From CAVALG01 sp963630555 (GTDB lineage: Bacteria > Bacillota > Clostridia > Oscillospirales > Acutalibacteraceae): a stretch of 43,616 nt of DNA. The stretch is from contig CAVGND010000013.1 in the NCBI GenBank assembly GCA_963630555.1, positions 1 through 43,616 of the forward strand. The letters run 5' to 3'. A program made the position numbers and the translations under genes. The notes under the pieces are model-generated. The model had not been told where the DNA came from and made no database searches. It saw only the letters and a program-made list of their open reading frames with translations. Shown here piece by piece: positions 1-8,834 of the stretch (positions are counted from its first letter, which is position 1; every line of letters begins with the position of its first letter).

Positions 1-500
1 GACATTAGACGGTAGACATTAGATGTGGGTGGCTGTAGTTTGAGCGCTGACGGTAGGCACTTACCACTTGCCTCCCATTCTAGATGTTAGACATTAGACG
101 GTAGACGTTAGATGTGGGTGGCTGTAGTTTGAGCGCTGACGGTAAGCACTTACCACTTGCCTCCCTCTGACGAGGGAGGTGTCAAAACGAAGTTTTGACG
201 GAGGGAGAGATACCGAAAACTAAATATAAACCGCAGACTACAGACATCGGACATCTTATATTAGAGTTTAATTTTAGATATTGGATAATGGTAACGGTAG
301 TTAGGGAATAGACAGCACCTTGTTCTTACTGTTGGTTTTTCTCTCCCTCAGTAAAAAATTTCAATTTTTGCCAGCTTCTCGGCTGCCGCCTCGGTCGGTG
401 CTTCTGCTTCGCTTCAGGTGTCCACCGGACACCCGCACCCTCGTCAGAGGAACCAAGGGCGGCGTTGCAGCCGAATAACGGACGGCAGTCGGGTGAAACC
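1..500. repeat. composite intergenic repeat cluster 1 (modules A-B-A-B-C, then inverted C with D)
   Basis: This gene-free stretch is built from the window's repeat family. Two near-identical tandem units of about 82 bp (1-80 and 82-165) each contain a heptad array of TAGACAT/TAGACGG/TAGATGT units, then the B motif (GTAGTTTGAGCGCTGACGGT) and TTACCACTTGCCTCC. Module C follows at 165-211 with hairpin II TCAAAAC-GAA-GTTTTGA (182-198). An inverted C (about 340-378, stem AAAAATT/AATTTTT at 354-369) is interrupted by the GC-rich module D at about 379-450, which carries the GTGTCC-ACC-GGACAC hairpin. The left end is cut by the window edge. No ORF here looks coding. Confidence 0.85.
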
Positions 501-570
501 GATCGTTACGCCGTCATGTTCCGAAATCCGAAATCCGAAGTAAAATTGCACGGAAAATTCTTATTTCGTC

Positions 571-599
571 TGTACAAACGCTGCGGACTGTGGTAGAAT
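571..599 (+). promoter_or_regulatory. possible sigma-70 type promoter for the lipoprotein-regulator genes
   Basis: TGTACA (571-576), a 17-nt spacer, and TAGAAT (594-599) lie about 100 nt upstream of the lipoprotein start. The -35 is weak, so the call rests mainly on the spacing and the -10. Confidence 0.4.
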
Positions 600-697
600 G
601 TAATAAATATGTACACTGTGCGCGCTTGCGGAAAACCGTGTTGCGCCGAACATTTTAAATATTATGAAAATTTCCGAAAAAAAGGGGGGCGACCGAT

Positions 698-2032
698 ATG
701 TTGAAAAAAACCGTGCTGTTGGTCTGCGCCCTTTTTATCTGCCTGTCGTTTACCGGCTGCCGCTGGTCGTTCGAAGCGTCCGAGATGCTCTCGTCCCCTG
801 CACCGGCGGGCGAACCCGGCGAAATCAAGGCTCTGCTGGATAAAAAATACGGCACGTCGGTCGCGCTTAAATATCCGCGAACGGGGTCGACCCATTCCGC
901 TGTCATTATCCGCGATTTTAACGGCGATAAAAAGCGTGATGCGGTTGCGTTTTTTAAGGTTGAAGGCAAATCGCAAAAAAACGATACGCCGGCAATGCAC
1001 ATCGTCCTGCTGGGCGAACGTGACGGCGACTGGAAAATAATATCGGATACCGAGGTTGCCGCCGCCGCACTCGACAAAGTCGAACTTTGCGATTTTTCCG
1101 GCTCCGGCCGCACCGATATAGTTGTCGGTTGGGAACTTGCGTCCTCCGGCGGCCGCAAACTTGAAGTTTACGGAATATCGGGCGGTAAACTGAAAAGCCG
1201 TGCGGATAAACCGTACACCGAGTTCGCCGTCTGCGATTTAAACAACGATTCGCTGCCCGAACTTGTAACCGCTTACATAAATTCCGCCCGTCACAAAGCA
1301 ACCGCTGCGCTGATAACGGTGGGCGAAAAGGGGATAAAAAGCACGTCCGAAATTTCGCTTAATTCCTCCGCGACCGATTACCGCGCGCCCGTGGTTGCCG
1401 AAACCGCCGAGGGTGTTCCTGCGGTCTATCTTGACGCGGTAACTGCCGACAGCGGAAGTTTCACCGAACTGCTGTGCGTAAAAAACGGCGTGTTCCGCAA
1501 TCTCCTGCCCGACGGCTGCACCGTGCGCCCGTCGAATATTGCGGTTACCGATCTGGACGGTGACGGCGTGCCCGAAGTCCCCTCGGCTCAGTCGATGCCC
1601 TCAAATCCAAGCCTTAAAGGCAGCGAAAATATTGCGATGACCGTCTGGAAAACATACAGTCTTGACGGTGCCATAACTTCGGCTTATACCGCCGTTAATT
1701 ATATTGACGGATACTGTATCTTCCTGCCCGAAAAGTGGGTAGGCTCGGTTATTGCGTCCGCCGATTACGACAATTCCCAACGCACATTTTATCGCTATAA
1801 TGCCGAAACGGGCACGGTCGGCGAAGAAATAATACGGTTTATTACCGTTCCGTCCGAAGAACGCTCGGAATATGACGGTGACGATTCGTATGCGTTAATA
1901 TCCTCCTCCGGAAATAAGGTTTACTATGCCAAAAGCGGCGTCAGCAGTATGACGCCCGATGAAAAAAATATCAAAAATATGTTTGTCCTGCTGGCGGACG
2001 GTAAGCCGGCTGTCAACCGTACCGACCGTTGA
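698..2032 (+). CDS. lipoprotein with FG-GAP/VCBS-like repeats
   Basis: A 444-residue predicted lipoprotein. It begins with a type II signal peptide (hydrophobic residues 4-19, lipobox FTGC with the Cys at 21), so it should be anchored on the outer face of the membrane. Four Asp-rich loops (DFNGDKKRD, DFSGSGRTD, DLNNDSLPE, DLDGDGVPE) resemble the Ca2+-binding DxDxDG turns of FG-GAP/VCBS beta-propeller repeats. A strong SD (AGGGGGG) precedes the ATG. It lies 53 nt upstream of a response regulator, which suggests a role as an extracytoplasmic accessory or sensor for that two-component system; that is inference. Ligand unknown. Confidence 0.75.
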   Translation: MLKKTVLLVCALFICLSFTGCRWSFEASEMLSSPAPAGEPGEIKALLDKKYGTSVALKYPRTGSTHSAVIIRDFNGDKKRDAVAFFKVEGKSQKNDTPAMHIVLLGERDGDWKIISDTEVAAAALDKVELCDFSGSGRTDIVVGWELASSGGRKLEVYGISGGKLKSRADKPYTEFAVCDLNNDSLPELVTAYINSARHKATAALITVGEKGIKSTSEISLNSSATDYRAPVVAETAEGVPAVYLDAVTADSGSFTELLCVKNGVFRNLLPDGCTVRPSNIAVTDLDGDGVPEVPSAQSMPSNPSLKGSENIAMTVWKTYSLDGAITSAYTAVNYIDGYCIFLPEKWVGSVIASADYDNSQRTFYRYNAETGTVGEEIIRFITVPSEERSEYDGDDSYALISSSGNKVYYAKSGVSSMTPDEKNIKNMFVLLADGKPAVNRTDR

Positions 2033-2085
2033 CCCTCGGGCGGTAATCCGTCCCCGCAAAATAATGAAAGAAGGGTGATATACAG

Positions 2086-2793
2086 ATGAAAAAAGTTCTT
2101 ATAGTCGAGGATGAAGCCGACATCAGGGGCTTTGAGGTAATCGGACTTAAACGCGCCGGCTACACAACAACCGAAGCGTCGTCCGGCGAAGAAGCACTTG
2201 AGGTTTTTGAGGAAAACGGCGGCGATTTCGATATCGCCCTGCTTGATATTTCAATGCCGGGTATGGACGGATTCACCCTCTGCCGTGCCCTGCGTGAACG
2301 CTCGCCCGAACTCGGTATAATTATGCTGACGGCACGCTCACAGGAAACCGATAAGATAAGCGGCCTTATGATGGGCGCCGACGATTATATAACCAAACCG
2401 TTCAGCCCGACGGAACTTACCGCGCGTGTGGATTCGCTTTACCGTCGTGTTCAGCTGCAAAAAAACCGCGTGACCATTCCAACCCGTTCGGATACAGTGG
2501 TTTTGGGGGATTTCGCCCTCGATACCCACCGCCGCGTCCTTAAAAAAGCGGGTAAGGAAATTGAACTTACACAGGTTGAATACCAGATAATGGAATATTT
2601 TTTCACAAATCCTGATTCGGCGCTCAGCCGAACCGCAATACTTAAACGGGTCTGGGGTACTACCTATGTCGGCGAGGAAAAAATAGTCGATGTTAATATC
2701 CGCAGATTGCGTATGAAGGTTGAGGACGACCCCTCCGACCCGAAACATTTGCTCACCGTTTGGGGTATGGGGTACCGCTGGTGCACGAACTAG
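2086..2793 (+). CDS. OmpR/PhoB-family response regulator
   Basis: A 235-residue DNA-binding response regulator. The receiver domain (about 1-120) has the acidic pair E8/D9, phospho-acceptor D54 in LLDISMPG, and K104 in ITKPF. A winged-helix Trans_Reg_C domain (about 135-233) ends with the typical GMGYRW motif. It probably receives phosphate from the histidine kinase at 3202 and acts with the upstream lipoprotein. Its stop codon, TAG at 2791-2793, is also the first unit of a heptad repeat array, so the last two or three residues (CTN) may have been shaped by the repeat. The SD is GAAAGAAGGGTG. Confidence 0.95.
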   Translation: MKKVLIVEDEADIRGFEVIGLKRAGYTTTEASSGEEALEVFEENGGDFDIALLDISMPGMDGFTLCRALRERSPELGIIMLTARSQETDKISGLMMGADDYITKPFSPTELTARVDSLYRRVQLQKNRVTIPTRSDTVVLGDFALDTHRRVLKKAGKEIELTQVEYQIMEYFFTNPDSALSRTAILKRVWGTTYVGEEKIVDVNIRRLRMKVEDDPSDPKHLLTVWGMGYRWCTN

Positions 2794-3115
2794 ACGCTAG
2801 ACGATAGACTCTAGACAGTAGACCGTGGTGGGCGGTAGTTTAAGCGCTGACGGTGAGCACAAACCACTTGCCGCCCATTCTAGATGTTAGAAGTTAGACG
2901 TTAGACATTAGATGTGGTGAATGTCGGCTTGCGGGCTGACGGTATGCACTTACCACTTGCCGCCCATTCTAGATGTTAGAAGTTAGACTTTAGACGTTAG
3001 ATGTGGTGAACGGCAGCTTGCGGGCTGACGGTAAGCACAATCCCTTGCCTCCCTCTGACGAGGGAGGTGGGTTTTGGCCGAAGGTCAAAACTCGGAGGGA
3101 GAGAAGAACTGCATT
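2791..3115. repeat. composite intergenic repeat cluster 2 (three A-B units plus C)
   Basis: This 408-nt gap between response regulator and kinase holds three tandem A-B units starting near 2791, 2878 and 2969. Each is a heptad array (CTAGACG, ATAGACT, TTAGATG and similar) followed by GTGGTG and the GCTGACGGTA motif. Module C at about 3046-3108 has hairpin I CTCCCTC-TGAC-GAGGGAG and hairpin II TTTTGGCC-GAA-GGTCAAAA (3072-3090). The cluster sits between two genes that would normally be directly adjacent. 3116-3201 holds nothing recognisable apart from ACCCGAAATCCGAAA. Confidence 0.85.
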
Positions 3116-3201
3116 TAACATCAATCCGCCGTCTGTTATCAAAACCGCCGTCTACACATTTACAATCAACTACCCGAAATCCGAAACGGAGTTGCCGCAT
3201 A

Positions 3202-4770
3202 ATGAAAAAGATAAGTTTAAAGTCAATATTAACCTTAAGCGGCATTACCCGTCGCTGGCTGCTCAACGTTTTGGCGGTCGTCGTGCTCGTTATGCTCGTT
3301 TGCGAAATTGTTTTTATCGTTGCCTTCACTTCCTCAACCTACAGTGCGATAGCCGATTCCGCAGTTTCCTACGCAAAGCCGTTCGGTGCGCTTGCCCTCG
3401 CAACTGACGAGGATTTCGCCGTGCGCGCCCGTGAAATAAGCGACAACTTTGCCGACCGCGACAAGATAGAGGTTCAGGTTTTTGATAAAAACGATGTTAT
3501 GACCGTGACCACGGGCGGATTTTACGGCAACACAAACGGCAACGACCTGCCCGATTATAAAGAGGCGAAAGAGAGTAAGTTTGACACCGCCTATTGCCGC
3601 ACCACAACCGGGGACGGTGCGCCGGTGCTCGCCGTAACCGTCGTCCTGCCCGATTACGGTGAGGGGAGTATGGGCGCCTACCGCGTGCTGACATCGCTTG
3701 ACCGAGTCCGCTTTTATATAACCGTCGTTATAACGGTTGCGGTGCTTATCGGCGTTGCCGTTGTGCTTATAACCGCATTTTCGGGCGCGTATTTCATCCG
3801 TTCCTATGTTCGCCCGGTACACCTTGTGACAACGGCTGCCGGCAATATCGCCGCCGGCAATTTTAAGGATCGCCTGCCCGTAGAGCATGATGACGAGATA
3901 GGCGAGCTCTGCCTGGCTATAAACAATATGGCTGAAAAAATCGAAAACACCGATAAAATGAAGAACGATTTTATATCCTCCGTGTCGCACGAACTGCGAA
4001 CGCCGCTTACCGCAATCAGGGGCTGGGGCGAAACGGTCAAAATGTGCGTCGGGGACGACCCCGCAACGGTCGAGCGTGGAATCGACATAATCTTAAGCGA
4101 AGCGAACCGCCTTTCGGGACTGGTTGAAGATATATTGGACTTTTCAAGAATGCAGTCGGGCAAACTCAGCGTCACGCTCCAAAAAATCAATCCCGTTGAC
4201 GTTTTGTCCGAGGCGGTCGGTATGTATACCGAACTTGCGGCAAAACAAAAGATAAAACTGACGCATATCACCCCCGAAAATCCGCCGCTTGTAATGGCAG
4301 ACCGCAACCGCCTGAAACAGGTGTATATAAACGTAATAGATAATGCGATAAAATATTCTTTCGAGGGCGGATTTATCTGTATTTCTTCATCGGTTGAGGA
4401 CGGCTGCCTGCGTACCGAAATTTCGGATACCGGCGCAGGAATCGCCCCTAAGGATATTGACCGTGTTAAAGAAAAATTCTATAAGGCGAACAAAACCGTG
4501 CCCGGCTCGGGTATCGGGCTTGCGGTAGCCGATGAGATTATAAAACAGCATAACGGGCTTATGTTTCTTGAAAGCACCGAGGGCGTCGGTACTACGGTGA
4601 CGATAGTTCTGCCCGTGCTGCCCGAAGAAAAAAATGAGGATGAGGTCACCGCCGTTTACTTCCCCCCGATGAGCGAAGAAGAAACCATCGACGATGTTAA
4701 ACAGGCAAGTTCCCTTGAGGAAATCGAAAACGAACTGACCGGAGAAAGGAATGAACAGAATGGGGAATAA
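3202..4770 (+). CDS. membrane sensor histidine kinase
   Basis: A 522-residue kinase; the ATG at 3202 is chosen because upstream sequence in this frame is repeat-derived. TM1 is near residues 18-44, an extracytoplasmic segment follows to about 170, and TM2 is near 176-204. Then come HAMP, HisKA with phospho-acceptor H263 in SHELRTPLTA, and HATPase_c with N-box N381 (VIDNAIKYS), DTGAGI and GSGIGLAV. About 50 acidic residues extend beyond the catalytic domain, which is unusual. It is the likely partner of the response regulator at 2086. It overlaps the next gene by 20 nt, implying co-transcription with it. Confidence 0.93.
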   Translation: MKKISLKSILTLSGITRRWLLNVLAVVVLVMLVCEIVFIVAFTSSTYSAIADSAVSYAKPFGALALATDEDFAVRAREISDNFADRDKIEVQVFDKNDVMTVTTGGFYGNTNGNDLPDYKEAKESKFDTAYCRTTTGDGAPVLAVTVVLPDYGEGSMGAYRVLTSLDRVRFYITVVITVAVLIGVAVVLITAFSGAYFIRSYVRPVHLVTTAAGNIAAGNFKDRLPVEHDDEIGELCLAINNMAEKIENTDKMKNDFISSVSHELRTPLTAIRGWGETVKMCVGDDPATVERGIDIILSEANRLSGLVEDILDFSRMQSGKLSVTLQKINPVDVLSEAVGMYTELAAKQKIKLTHITPENPPLVMADRNRLKQVYINVIDNAIKYSFEGGFICISSSVEDGCLRTEISDTGAGIAPKDIDRVKEKFYKANKTVPGSGIGLAVADEIIKQHNGLMFLESTEGVGTTVTIVLPVLPEEKNEDEVTAVYFPPMSEEETIDDVKQASSLEEIENELTGERNEQNGE

Positions 4771-5812
4771 AAAAATTACAAGTATCGGCGGTCAGGCGCT
4801 GATTGAAGGAATTATGATGCGCGGGCCGAAAAAAACATCGGTCGCCGTCCGACTGCCCGACGGCAGCATAGATGTTTCGGAACTTAACGGATTGGGCTTG
4901 GCAAACAAAAATAAATTTTGCTCGCTGCCCGTTATCCGCGGCGTCCTCGGGTTTATCGACTCCCTCACTATAGGCTATAAAGCGCTGATGCTGTCGGCGG
5001 AAAAATCCATGCCCGATGAGGAAAATGAAAACACAAACGCCGAATCAGCCGAATCAGCCGAGGAAAACGAAAACACAAATGCCGAAAAGAACGAACAAAA
5101 GGCGGAAAAAGGCTCTTCCGCCGTGCTTATGGCGGTCGTCGGCACGCTGTCGGCGGTGCTGGGCGTTGCGCTTGCCGTCGCTTTGTTTATGTTCCTGCCG
5201 GCAATCATCTTTAACCTTATAAACGCCGCCGCCACCCCGAACGTCGGAATCGGGTGGGATGTGCTGTGGCACGGCCTTCAGGGCGGAAAACTGGATATGT
5301 GGCGCGCCGCCTTGGAAGGTGTCGTAAAGGTCATGGTTTTTATAACCTATATAGCCGTCGTTTCGCTGCAACCCGATATAAAGCGTGTGTTTAGGTACCA
5401 CGGCGCCGAGCATAAGACCATTTTCTGCTATGAAAAAGGACTGCCCCTGACGGTCGAAAACTGCCGCAAACAGATTCGTTTTCACCCACGCTGCGGCACC
5501 TCGTTTATGTTCCTTATGATAGCGGTCAGCATAATAATTTCCACCGCTATCGTGGTGCTTTTCCCCGCCGTAACCAAACTGACCGCCCTCTGGGTCGCAA
5601 TAAAAATACTGCTCATCCCGCTTTTTTGCGGTGTGGGCTACGAACTTATAAGATACTGCGGCAGACACGATAACCGCTTTACAAAAATCGTGGCGGCGCC
5701 CGGACTGTGGATTCAGCGCCTTACAACCAAAGAACCCGACGACTCTATGCTGGAGGTCGCAATCGCCGCCGTGGAATATATTCTCCCCGAAGATACGGAA
5801 GATGACGAATGA
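4751..5812 (+). CDS. DUF1385 family membrane protein (YqhQ-like)
   Basis: A 353-residue protein with the DUF1385 signature GGQALIEGIMMRGP (about 10-23) and HGAEHKTIFCYE. Family members are polytopic membrane proteins often encoded beside prmC/prfA in Firmicutes; molecular function is not established. Three or four hydrophobic segments lie around 128-160, 190-205 and 255-300. Residues about 88-120 are a low-complexity Glu/Asn insert with NENTNAE twice and AES tandems, which looks like slippage expansion in a loop. The start overlaps the kinase gene by 20 nt and the stop overlaps the prmC start (ATGA), so these are probably one transcript. Confidence 0.9.
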   Translation: MNRMGNKKITSIGGQALIEGIMMRGPKKTSVAVRLPDGSIDVSELNGLGLANKNKFCSLPVIRGVLGFIDSLTIGYKALMLSAEKSMPDEENENTNAESAESAEENENTNAEKNEQKAEKGSSAVLMAVVGTLSAVLGVALAVALFMFLPAIIFNLINAAATPNVGIGWDVLWHGLQGGKLDMWRAALEGVVKVMVFITYIAVVSLQPDIKRVFRYHGAEHKTIFCYEKGLPLTVENCRKQIRFHPRCGTSFMFLMIAVSIIISTAIVVLFPAVTKLTALWVAIKILLIPLFCGVGYELIRYCGRHDNRFTKIVAAPGLWIQRLTTKEPDDSMLEVAIAAVEYILPEDTEDDE

Positions 5813-6609
5813 TAAAATCAAGGTTCGATTTAACGGCTCGCCTTGCCGCCGAATTTCGCACGGCAGGCATGGAATTTCCGTCCTTTGAAGCAAGGCAGTT
5901 GACGGCGCAGTTTTATAACGGCAGCGAACAGTCGGTAAAACAAATAGAAGAACTTGCTTGCCGCCGAATAAAGGGTGAGCCGCTGCAGTACCTGCTCGGC
6001 GAATGGGAGTTTTACGGGCTGCCTTTTTCGGTCGGCGAAGGGGTGCTTATCCCCCGCCCCGAAACCGAACTGCTTGTAGACCGTACCCTCGAATTTACCG
6101 ACGGAAAAAAAGGCTTGAAAATAGCCGACCTCTGCTCCGGAAGCGGCTGCATAGCCGTCGCCCTCGCCCTTAATACCGAAAATTGCCGTGTTATCGCCGT
6201 TGAAAAATCGGCGGCGGCTTTTGAATATCTTAAACGGAATATCGAAAAAAATCACGCCGATGTTGAAGCACGGCTCGGCGACGCCGCCGCATTTTGCGAG
6301 AAGTGCGACATCGTGGTTTCCAATCCGCCTTATATTAAATCGTCGGTTATACCCACCCTCCCGCGTGAGGTTTTAAAAGAGCCGAAATCGGCGCTTGACG
6401 GCGGTGCGGACGGCTTGTTTTTCTATAAAACCTTTGCCCGAAATGCCGCAAATATGCTTAAAAACGGCGGTAAACTGCTGCTCGAAATCGGCTTTGACCA
6501 GGCGGCAGAGGTCGAAAATCTGCTTAAAACATCAGGCTTTTCGGATGTTAAAATTTTTAAAGACCTGTCGGGCAACGATAGGGTGATTATTGGGACTTAC
6601 GCCCTTTAG
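5809..6609 (+). CDS. prmC: release factor glutamine methyltransferase PrmC
   Basis: A 266-residue SAM-dependent enzyme that N5-methylates the Gln of the GGQ motif in peptide chain release factors. The N-terminal helical recognition domain (about 1-95, including GEPLQYLLGEWEFYG) is followed by the SAM site DLCSGSGCIA (108-117) and catalytic NPPY (172-175). It starts by ATGA overlap with the DUF1385 gene. The usual partner gene prfA is not adjacent. The stop is TAG; beyond it lies a short AT-rich stretch and then repeat cluster 3. Confidence 0.95.
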   Translation: MIKSRFDLTARLAAEFRTAGMEFPSFEARQLTAQFYNGSEQSVKQIEELACRRIKGEPLQYLLGEWEFYGLPFSVGEGVLIPRPETELLVDRTLEFTDGKKGLKIADLCSGSGCIAVALALNTENCRVIAVEKSAAAFEYLKRNIEKNHADVEARLGDAAAFCEKCDIVVSNPPYIKSSVIPTLPREVLKEPKSALDGGADGLFFYKTFARNAANMLKNGGKLLLEIGFDQAAEVENLLKTSGFSDVKIFKDLSGNDRVIIGTYAL

Positions 6610-6649
6610 CGCAGTTGTAATACATTCCCCCGTTTTAATAAAATTAAAG

Positions 6650-6975
6650 GCGCAATTTAGACATTAGATTTTAGACTGTAGACGTTAGACTGTAGACTGT
6701 AGACGAGGGTAACGGTAGTTTGAACGCTGACGGTAAGCACAATCCCTTGCCTCCCGTTCTAGACATTAGATGTTAGACTGTAGACTTTAGACGAGGGTAA
6801 CGGTAGTTTGAACGCTGACGGTACGCACAGTCCCTTGTCGCCCTCTGACGAGGGAGATGTCAAAACGTAGTTTTGACAGAGGGAGAGAAAATACTATCTG
6901 CAAGAACAATTTACTGTCTGCTATCAAACCCCCGCCCACCACATCTAAAATCTAAAATCTAAAATCCAAAACAAA
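6650..6975. repeat. composite intergenic repeat cluster 3 with inverted ends
   Basis: The prmC-recA gap. A forward heptad array of seven exact 7-bp units (TTAGACA, TTAGATT, TTAGACT, GTAGACG and so on; 6657-6705) leads into B, a second A-B unit (about 6760-6835), and C (about 6836-6888, hairpin II TCAAAAC-GTA-GTTTTGA at 6860-6876). The right end (about 6918-6966) is the reverse complement of A-B: ATCAAACCCCCGCCCACCAC, then TCTAAAA heptads. This is the clearest example of inverted termini. The recA SD (AGGAGG) follows within 30 nt, so recA mRNA probably carries part of the element if its promoter lies upstream. A possible promoter is TTGTAA (6615)-18-TAAAAT (6639). Confidence 0.85.
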
Positions 6976-7002
6976 AAATAAAATCATCAGGAGGAATTTA
7001 AA

Positions 7003-8163
7003 ATGTCTGACGATAAGCAAAAAGCGCTGGAAACGGCGATACAGCAACTTGAAAAAACCTACGGCAAAGGCACCGTTATGCGCCTTGGCGAGAATACCAA
7101 TATGAATGTCGAGCATATTCCGACAGGCTCGCTCTCGCTTGATATGGCGCTGGGTATCGGCGGCGTGCCGAAAGGCCGTGTGGTTGAAATTTTCGGGCCC
7201 GAATCCTCCGGTAAAACCACCGTTGCGCTGCATATAGCCGCCGAGTCGCAAAAAAACGGCGGCGAGGTTGCTTTTATTGATGTTGAGCATGCGCTCGACC
7301 CCGTTTATGCCGCAAATCTCGGCGTTGATATCGATTCGCTGCTTGTTGCGCAGCCCGATACGGGCGAGCAGGCGCTTGAAATTGCCGAAGCACTTATCCG
7401 TTCCGGCGCGATTGAAGTGGTGGTAATCGACTCGGTTGCCGCCCTCGTTCCCAAAAATGAAATCGAGGGCGATATGGGCGACAGTCATATGGGCCTGCAC
7501 GCACGCCTTATGTCCCAGGCGCTCAGAAAACTGTCGGGCGCACTTTCAAAAAGCAACTGCGTTGCCATATTTATTAACCAATTGCGTGAAAAAGTCGGCG
7601 TAATATACGGCTCAAGCGAAACTACAACGGGTGGCCGTGCGCTTAAATATTACGCCTCGGTCAGAATTGATATACGGAAGATTGAAACCCTTAAAAGCGG
7701 CGGCGAGGTGTACGGTTCACGCACCCGCGCAAAAATCGTTAAGAACAAGGTCGCTCCCCCGTTCAGGGAGGCGGAATTTGACATTCTCTACGGTAAGGGC
7801 ATTTCCCGTATGGGCGAAATTGTCGACCTCGGCGTTAAGTTCGATATAATCAAAAAGTCGGGCGCATGGTTCTCTTATAATGATATCAGGCTCGGGCAGG
7901 GTCGTGAAAATACCAAGGCGTTCCTGCGCGATAATGACGATATCCGCACCGAGGTTGAGGCAAAACTCACCGAAAAAATGAAGGAGGCGACCACCGCTTC
8001 CCTTAATAAACGCATAGGCAAAAAAGCCGAAACCGCCGACGAAAAGACCGTCGAAACCGTCGCCGAATCAAAACCCGAACCGACGGCTGCCCCGGCAGAG
8101 GAGGAAAAGGCAAAGCCCGTTCGCCGTACCCCCAAAATCAACATTGACGTGTCGGTTGACTGA
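7003..8163 (+). CDS. recA: recombinase RecA
   Basis: A 386-residue RecA, the ATP-dependent strand-exchange protein that also triggers LexA-type cleavage. It shows Walker A GPESSGKTT (65-73), LVAQPDTGEQALEI, and the L2-region GGRALKYYASVR. The core is fully conserved. The C-terminal tail (about 340-386) is Glu/Ala/Pro/Lys-rich and ends in KINIDVSVD, longer than the usual acidic tail. SD AGGAGG is 8 nt from the ATG. I saw no GAAC-N4-GTTC LexA box in the leader. The stop and the recX start overlap as TGATG. Confidence 0.99.
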   Translation: MSDDKQKALETAIQQLEKTYGKGTVMRLGENTNMNVEHIPTGSLSLDMALGIGGVPKGRVVEIFGPESSGKTTVALHIAAESQKNGGEVAFIDVEHALDPVYAANLGVDIDSLLVAQPDTGEQALEIAEALIRSGAIEVVVIDSVAALVPKNEIEGDMGDSHMGLHARLMSQALRKLSGALSKSNCVAIFINQLREKVGVIYGSSETTTGGRALKYYASVRIDIRKIETLKSGGEVYGSRTRAKIVKNKVAPPFREAEFDILYGKGISRMGEIVDLGVKFDIIKKSGAWFSYNDIRLGQGRENTKAFLRDNDDIRTEVEAKLTEKMKEATTASLNKRIGKKAETADEKTVETVAESKPEPTAAPAEEEKAKPVRRTPKINIDVSVD

Positions 8164-8831
8164 TGAGGATAGATGAAGTCCTGCGCCGCCGCAAATCGCT
8201 TGTCGCGCTGCGCCTTTCGCCGCCGCCCGACCCTTCGGAATTCGGCGCGGAGGTTGACGCCGTCGGCTTGCCCGCAATAGACGCCGAAACATTCCGAAAA
8301 AGCGGATATAAAGAAGGGGACGAACTGGCGGACGGCGAATTTGAAGATTTAATTCACGCTTCGGCTTGCTCCCGTGCCCTGCGTCGGGCATATTGGTACC
8401 TTGAGCGGTACGATTGCTCAAAAAAGCAGATGATTATAAAACTGCGCCGCTCTTTCCCCGATTATGCCGCCGCATTTGCCGCACAAAAATGTGCCGAACA
8501 GGGCTTTATTGACGACCGCCGATATGCCGCTCGCCTTGCCGAAAATTATATAACCGTAAGGCATATGTCGTGCCGCGAGGCGCAGGCAAAACTCTTCGCA
8601 AAAGGCATACCGGGCGACATCGCAAAGGAAGCGGTCGGCGGGATAGAGTGCGACCCGACGGAGAATATAACCGAACTGATAGAAAAGAAATACAAAAACC
8701 GCCTCGCCGATAAAAAGCAGCGCGCAAATACCGTCGCCGCCCTTGCAAGAAAAGGGTTCTCGTTCGGCGATATAAAAACCGCGCTTGCAAATTTCCTGCC
8801 GGAGGCGGAGGACGAATTTTACGGAGATTAA
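8163..8831 (+). CDS. recX: regulatory protein RecX
   Basis: A 222-residue RecX-family modulator of RecA filaments. The three-helix repeats occupy about residues 65-220, with the typical segments ALRRAYWYLERYDCS, QGFIDDRRYAARLAENYI and KGFSFGDIKTALA. Its placement immediately after recA with a 1-nt overlap (TGATG) supports both the call and translational coupling. About 60 N-terminal residues before the first RecX repeat are less conserved and resemble the beta-rich N-terminal extension of longer Firmicutes RecX proteins. Confidence 0.93.
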   Translation: MRIDEVLRRRKSLVALRLSPPPDPSEFGAEVDAVGLPAIDAETFRKSGYKEGDELADGEFEDLIHASACSRALRRAYWYLERYDCSKKQMIIKLRRSFPDYAAAFAAQKCAEQGFIDDRRYAARLAENYITVRHMSCREAQAKLFAKGIPGDIAKEAVGGIECDPTENITELIEKKYKNRLADKKQRANTVAALARKGFSFGDIKTALANFLPEAEDEFYGD

Positions 8832-8834
8832 AAC

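Noticed and set aside
954..1301. Antisense ORFs inside conserved genes throughout the window
   Set aside because: They are shadow frames of well-supported genes, a result of the GCC/GAA-rich codon use, and lack SD sequences and family motifs.
3003..3407. ORFs across repeat clusters (also 28341-28787, 28918-29229, 36702-36890)
   Set aside because: They encode repeat-derived peptides such as LPPSFDLR, have no SD of their own, and the coding frame differs between copies.
6853..6889. TTTTGACAGAGGGAGAGA as a recA promoter
   Set aside because: TTGACA here is part of hairpin II, and the -10 region (TATCTG) is poor; other copies read TTGACG.
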